Shown here in pieces: positions 7,731 to 9,256 of a DNA stretch of 9,256 nt. The translations under genes were made by a program, and so were the position numbers. The DNA comes from Actinomycetes bacterium. Lineage in GTDB: Bacteria; Actinomycetota; Actinomycetes; JAJYSQ01. The stretch is taken from the NCBI GenBank assembly GCA_021793495.1, contig JAJYSQ010000032.1, positions 1-9,256 on the forward strand, read 5' to 3'. The notes under the pieces were generated by a model. It had not been told where the DNA came from, did not search any database, and saw only the letters and a list, made by a program, of their open reading frames with translations. Position 1 is the first letter of the stretch. The number at the start of each line of letters is the position of its first letter.

Positions 7731-7793
7731 GGCCGCAGGGTGACCGGGCCGCAGGGTGACCGGGCCGCAGGGTGACCGGGCCGCACTTGACCG
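7731..7793. repeat. 16-bp tandem repeat, three exact units plus one degenerate
   Basis: The unit GGCCGCAGGGTGACCG repeats exactly at 7731-7746, 7747-7762 and 7763-7778. A 15-bp degenerate copy, GGCCGCACTTGACCG, follows at 7779-7793. Because 16 is not a multiple of three, the array cannot encode a periodic peptide in one frame, and it lies outside both genes. It could be a multi-copy regulator site, a leader structure of typA mRNA, or a slippage-prone minisatellite. Confidence 0.85.
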
Positions 7794-7815
7794 TACGGCG
7801 TCGCAGCGGCACGGT
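7787..7815 (+). promoter_or_regulatory. Possible promoter of the pterin dehydratase gene (leaderless)
   Basis: TTGACC (7787-7792) is followed by 17 nt and CACGGT (7810-7815), which keeps the A at position 2 and T at position 6 of TANNNT. Transcription would begin about 7 nt later, at or next to the ATG at 7822. The ATG lacks a usable Shine-Dalgarno, since its GGAG is only 1 nt away. Both points suit a leaderless mRNA, which is common in actinobacteria. The -10 is weak. Confidence 0.35.
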
Positions 7816-7821
7816 CGGAGC

Positions 7822-8121
7822 ATGCCCGGACTCCTGGATCCCGACGAGACCGCGAACGCCCTGACCCGGCTGCCTCTGTGGACCGCCGGCCCCCGAGGAC
7901 TGGTCCGCTCCCTGGACGCCCCGGACTTCCCCACCGCCGTCCAGATCGTCGACGCGGTCGCCCAGGCCGCCGAGGAGATGGACCACCACCCGGACATCGA
8001 CATCCGCTGGCGGACCCTGACCTTCGCGTGCACGACCCACTCCGCCGGCGGGATCACCGCCCGGGACGTGGATCTGGCTCACCGGATCGACGCCGTGGCC
8101 GTGGCTCACGGCGCTGCCTGA
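7822..8121 (+). CDS. 4a-hydroxytetrahydrobiopterin dehydratase (pterin-4a-carbinolamine dehydratase)
   Basis: The 99-residue product has the normal length and signature of the PCD/DCoH (PhhB) family, which dehydrates 4a-hydroxytetrahydropterin so that the cofactor of aromatic amino acid hydroxylases can be recycled. The key block runs from about 51 to 82: [13 protein letters not shown], then TTHSAGGIT and a following Asp. The active-site histidines correspond to His55, His56 and His73. No pterin-dependent hydroxylase gene is visible here, so the substrate in this organism is not established by context; many actinobacterial copies have no obvious hydroxylase partner. I start at ATG 7822 because the family N-terminus begins about here. 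A longer frame back to 7756 would read through the tandem repeats. The gene is divergent from typA and convergent with the ABC transporter gene. Confidence 0.9.
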   Translation: MPGLLDPDETANALTRLPLWTAGPRGLVRSLDAPDFPTAVQIVDAVAQAAEEMDHHPDIDIRWRTLTFACTTHSAGGITARDVDLAHRIDAVAVAHGAA

Positions 8122-8596
8122 GCCGAGTCGAGGCCAGGCACTACCCGCGGTCGTCCACCGCCCGGCCTAGTTCCGGCAGATCGACGACCGGCGCTCTGCC
8201 CCCGGTTGCCGTGGACGCCTGCCGGATGGGTGTCCTGCCCGTCGTCAGCCGCGCGGCGTGCGTGGTGATGAGCGCGGTCACCACCGGGCAGGTGTTCAAC
8301 CCCTTTGGCAGGTGCGTCTGGCGGGTACGACCTGCATGCCCGAGGACCGTCGCGCGCCCCGGGGTACCCGCCGCCGGACCGTTCCCGGGTGGTCTCCGGC
8401 GACCGCCCGTACGGGCGCGAGGACGGGGCGGATCGCCCTGGCCGCCGGCACCCCGGTCCGCGCAGACTGCCCGGACCACGAGATCCGGCGGATGACCGGG
8501 AACCTGCTGGTGCGCTTGGGCGCTGGGCCCGCGGGACACCCCAGCGAGCCGGCTGGTCCTCGCCGCGCGCCCGGAGCGTCATCCGGTACGCCCATC
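8122..8596. other. 475-bp stretch without a convincing gene
   Basis: The region lies between two convergent genes, so it needs no promoter for either. Several frames are open on both strands, but none yields a recognisable domain, a good ribosome binding site or a family-like start. The most protein-like frame is on the minus strand (stop near 8141) and includes the segment NTCPVVTALITTHAARLTTG, which I cannot assign. A 14-bp palindrome, CGCCCGTACGGGCG, sits at 8404-8417. The stretch may be a decayed gene, terminator space, or a small gene I do not recognise. Confidence 0.5.
8131..8168 (+). terminator. Weak candidate terminator after the dehydratase gene
   Basis: Ten bases past the stop, AGGCC (8131-8135) pairs with GGCCT (8164-8168). 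Within that, GCGGT (8147-8151) pairs with ACCGC (8157-8161) around a 5-nt loop. No T-tract follows, so it would be a U-less hairpin of the kind proposed in high-GC bacteria, or chance pairing in GC-rich DNA. Confidence 0.25.
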
Positions 8597-9256
8597 TCAC
8601 GTCCCCGATGCCGCCCAGGCTGCGGCATACCACCCGTCGAGGGCGACCAGCTCGTCGTGCGGGCCGTCCTCGATGATCCGACCGTCGTCCATCACCAGGA
8701 TGCGGTCGGCCCGCCGGGCGGTCTGCAGCCGGTGGGCCACCAGCACCGTGGTACGTCCGTCTCGGACGACGTCCATCGCGCGGGTGACCCGCTGCTCGGT
8801 CGGTGAGTCCAGGTTGGCCGTCGCCTCGTCGAGCACCAGCACGGTCGGGTGGACCAGTAGCGCGCGGGCCAGGCAGACCAGCTGGCGCTGGCCGGCCGAC
8901 AGCCCGCGCCCGCGCTCGGCCACCACGTGGTCGTACCCGCCGGGCAGCTCAGCCACCACGTCGTCCAGGCCCACCGCGCGCGCCGCCGCCCGCACCTCGG
9001 CGCCACCGGCGTCCGGGCGACCGTAGGCGATGTTCTGCCCGATCGAGGTGGCAAACAGGAACGGCTCCTGCGGGACGTACCCGAGCTGGTGCCGGTACCA
9101 GGCGAGGTCCATCTCGGTCAGCCCCACACCGTCGAGCAGCACCCGCCCGCGGGTCGGGTCGTAGAACCGCAGCAAGAGCTTGACCAGCGTGGACTTCCCG
9201 ACCCCGGTGGCACCGACGAGCGCGACCGTCTGACCGGCCGGGATGATCAGGTCGCG
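8597..9256 (-). CDS. ABC exporter ATP-binding domain, C-terminal part (5' end cut by window edge)
   Basis: The frame is open from the right edge to a TGA at 8599-8597, giving 219 residues of an ABC nucleotide-binding domain. Walker A GATGVGKS (15-22), Q-loop VPQEPFLF (Gln63), signature LSAGQRQ (from 119), Walker B VLVLDE (139-144) with D-loop ATANLD, and H-loop His175 in VAHRL are all present, so it should hydrolyse ATP. The phrases KLLLRFYDPTRG, IAYGRPDA and ERGRGLSAGQ are typical of exporter (ABCB/MsbA-like) half-transporters, in which a six-helix membrane domain precedes this ATPase. That part, if fused, lies beyond the window. The signature has Ala in place of the usual Gly (LSAGQ), a common variant. 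The transported substrate cannot be inferred. It is convergent with the dehydratase gene across a gene-free stretch. Confidence 0.93.
   Translation of the reverse strand, partial: RDLIIPAGQTVALVGATGVGKSTLVKLLLRFYDPTRGRVLLDGVGLTEMDLAWYRHQLGYVPQEPFLFATSIGQNIAYGRPDAGGAEVRAAARAVGLDDVVAELPGGYDHVVAERGRGLSAGQRQLVCLARALLVHPTVLVLDEATANLDSPTEQRVTRAMDVVRDGRTTVLVAHRLQTARRADRILVMDDGRIIEDGPHDELVALDGWYAAAWAASGT

Larger units (their letters stand above)
7661..7821. promoter_or_regulatory. Divergent typA / pterin dehydratase control region
   Basis: This 161-bp spacer must drive both genes. It contains a 14-bp palindrome, CCTGCGGCCGCAGG (7726-7739), which runs into the tandem repeats (7731-7793), and then the core GACCGTACGG (7789-7798). 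On the minus strand TACGGT (7795-7790) fits the TANNNT -10 pattern and could serve typA, though no good -35 stands upstream. In that case typA mRNA would carry a leader of about 120 nt including the repeats. Confidence 0.45.

Noticed and set aside
7658..7786. 42-codon N-terminal extension of typA
   Set aside because: It would translate the tandem repeats into a Pro/Gly/Arg-rich leader absent from the family, and the downstream GTG has a near-consensus AAGGAG.
7731..7793. Short repeats as a CRISPR array
   Set aside because: The units are directly adjacent with no spacers and only 16 bp long, so this is a tandem repeat.
8106..8633. Minus-strand frame of 175 codons between the dehydratase and ABC genes
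   Set aside because: No recognised domain or ribosome binding site, and it overlaps the ends of both flanking genes. I leave the region as unassigned rather than call a gene.

Overview
The window is high-GC DNA (G/C-biased third codon positions, many GTG starts, long antisense shadow ORFs) from an actinobacterium. The best single marker is an MshB-type deacetylase of mycothiol biosynthesis, a pathway confined to Actinobacteria. I cannot place the organism more finely. Seven genes are supported: five complete and one cut at each edge. I see no insertion sequence, CRISPR array, rRNA or tRNA.

Layout. Bases 1-3531 hold a leftward block. mshB (2638-3531) is followed after 240 bp by a divergent membrane FtsH-like AAA ATPase/metalloprotease (415-2397). 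The stop of that gene overlaps the GTG start of a small four-helix membrane protein resembling DUF6113 (1-418, cut by the window edge). Divergent from mshB, with 85 bp between, is an intracellular S9B (dipeptidyl-peptidase IV type) serine peptidase (3617-5779, rightward). It meets typA/bipA (5765-7660, leftward) tail to tail with a 15-bp overlap. A 161-bp divergent control region with a 16-bp tandem repeat separates typA from a small pterin-4a-carbinolamine dehydratase gene (7822-8121, rightward). A 475-bp stretch with no convincing gene follows, then the C-terminal ATPase of an ABC exporter (8597 to the right edge, leftward).

How the parts fit. Most of these are conserved single-copy actinobacterial genes: mycothiol synthesis, a ribosome-associated GTPase, peptide turnover and an exporter. 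From memory, a typA-mshB-DUF6113 neighbourhood also exists in Mycobacterium (Rv1165 / Rv1170 / Rv1171), so the AAA-protease gene between mshB and the DUF6113-like gene is the notable local feature. Its translational coupling to the small membrane protein suggests the two work together at the membrane.

The least ordinary non-coding DNA is in two places. One is upstream of the FtsH-like gene: a perfect 28-bp palindrome over a possible -10 element, plus three copies of a 10-bp motif in inverted-repeat settings. The other is the typA/dehydratase spacer: three exact 16-bp tandem repeats plus a degenerate fourth, and a core GACCGTACGG shared with the 28-bp palindrome. Four leftward genes begin at GTG; Shine-Dalgarno spacing or overlap fixes these starts.
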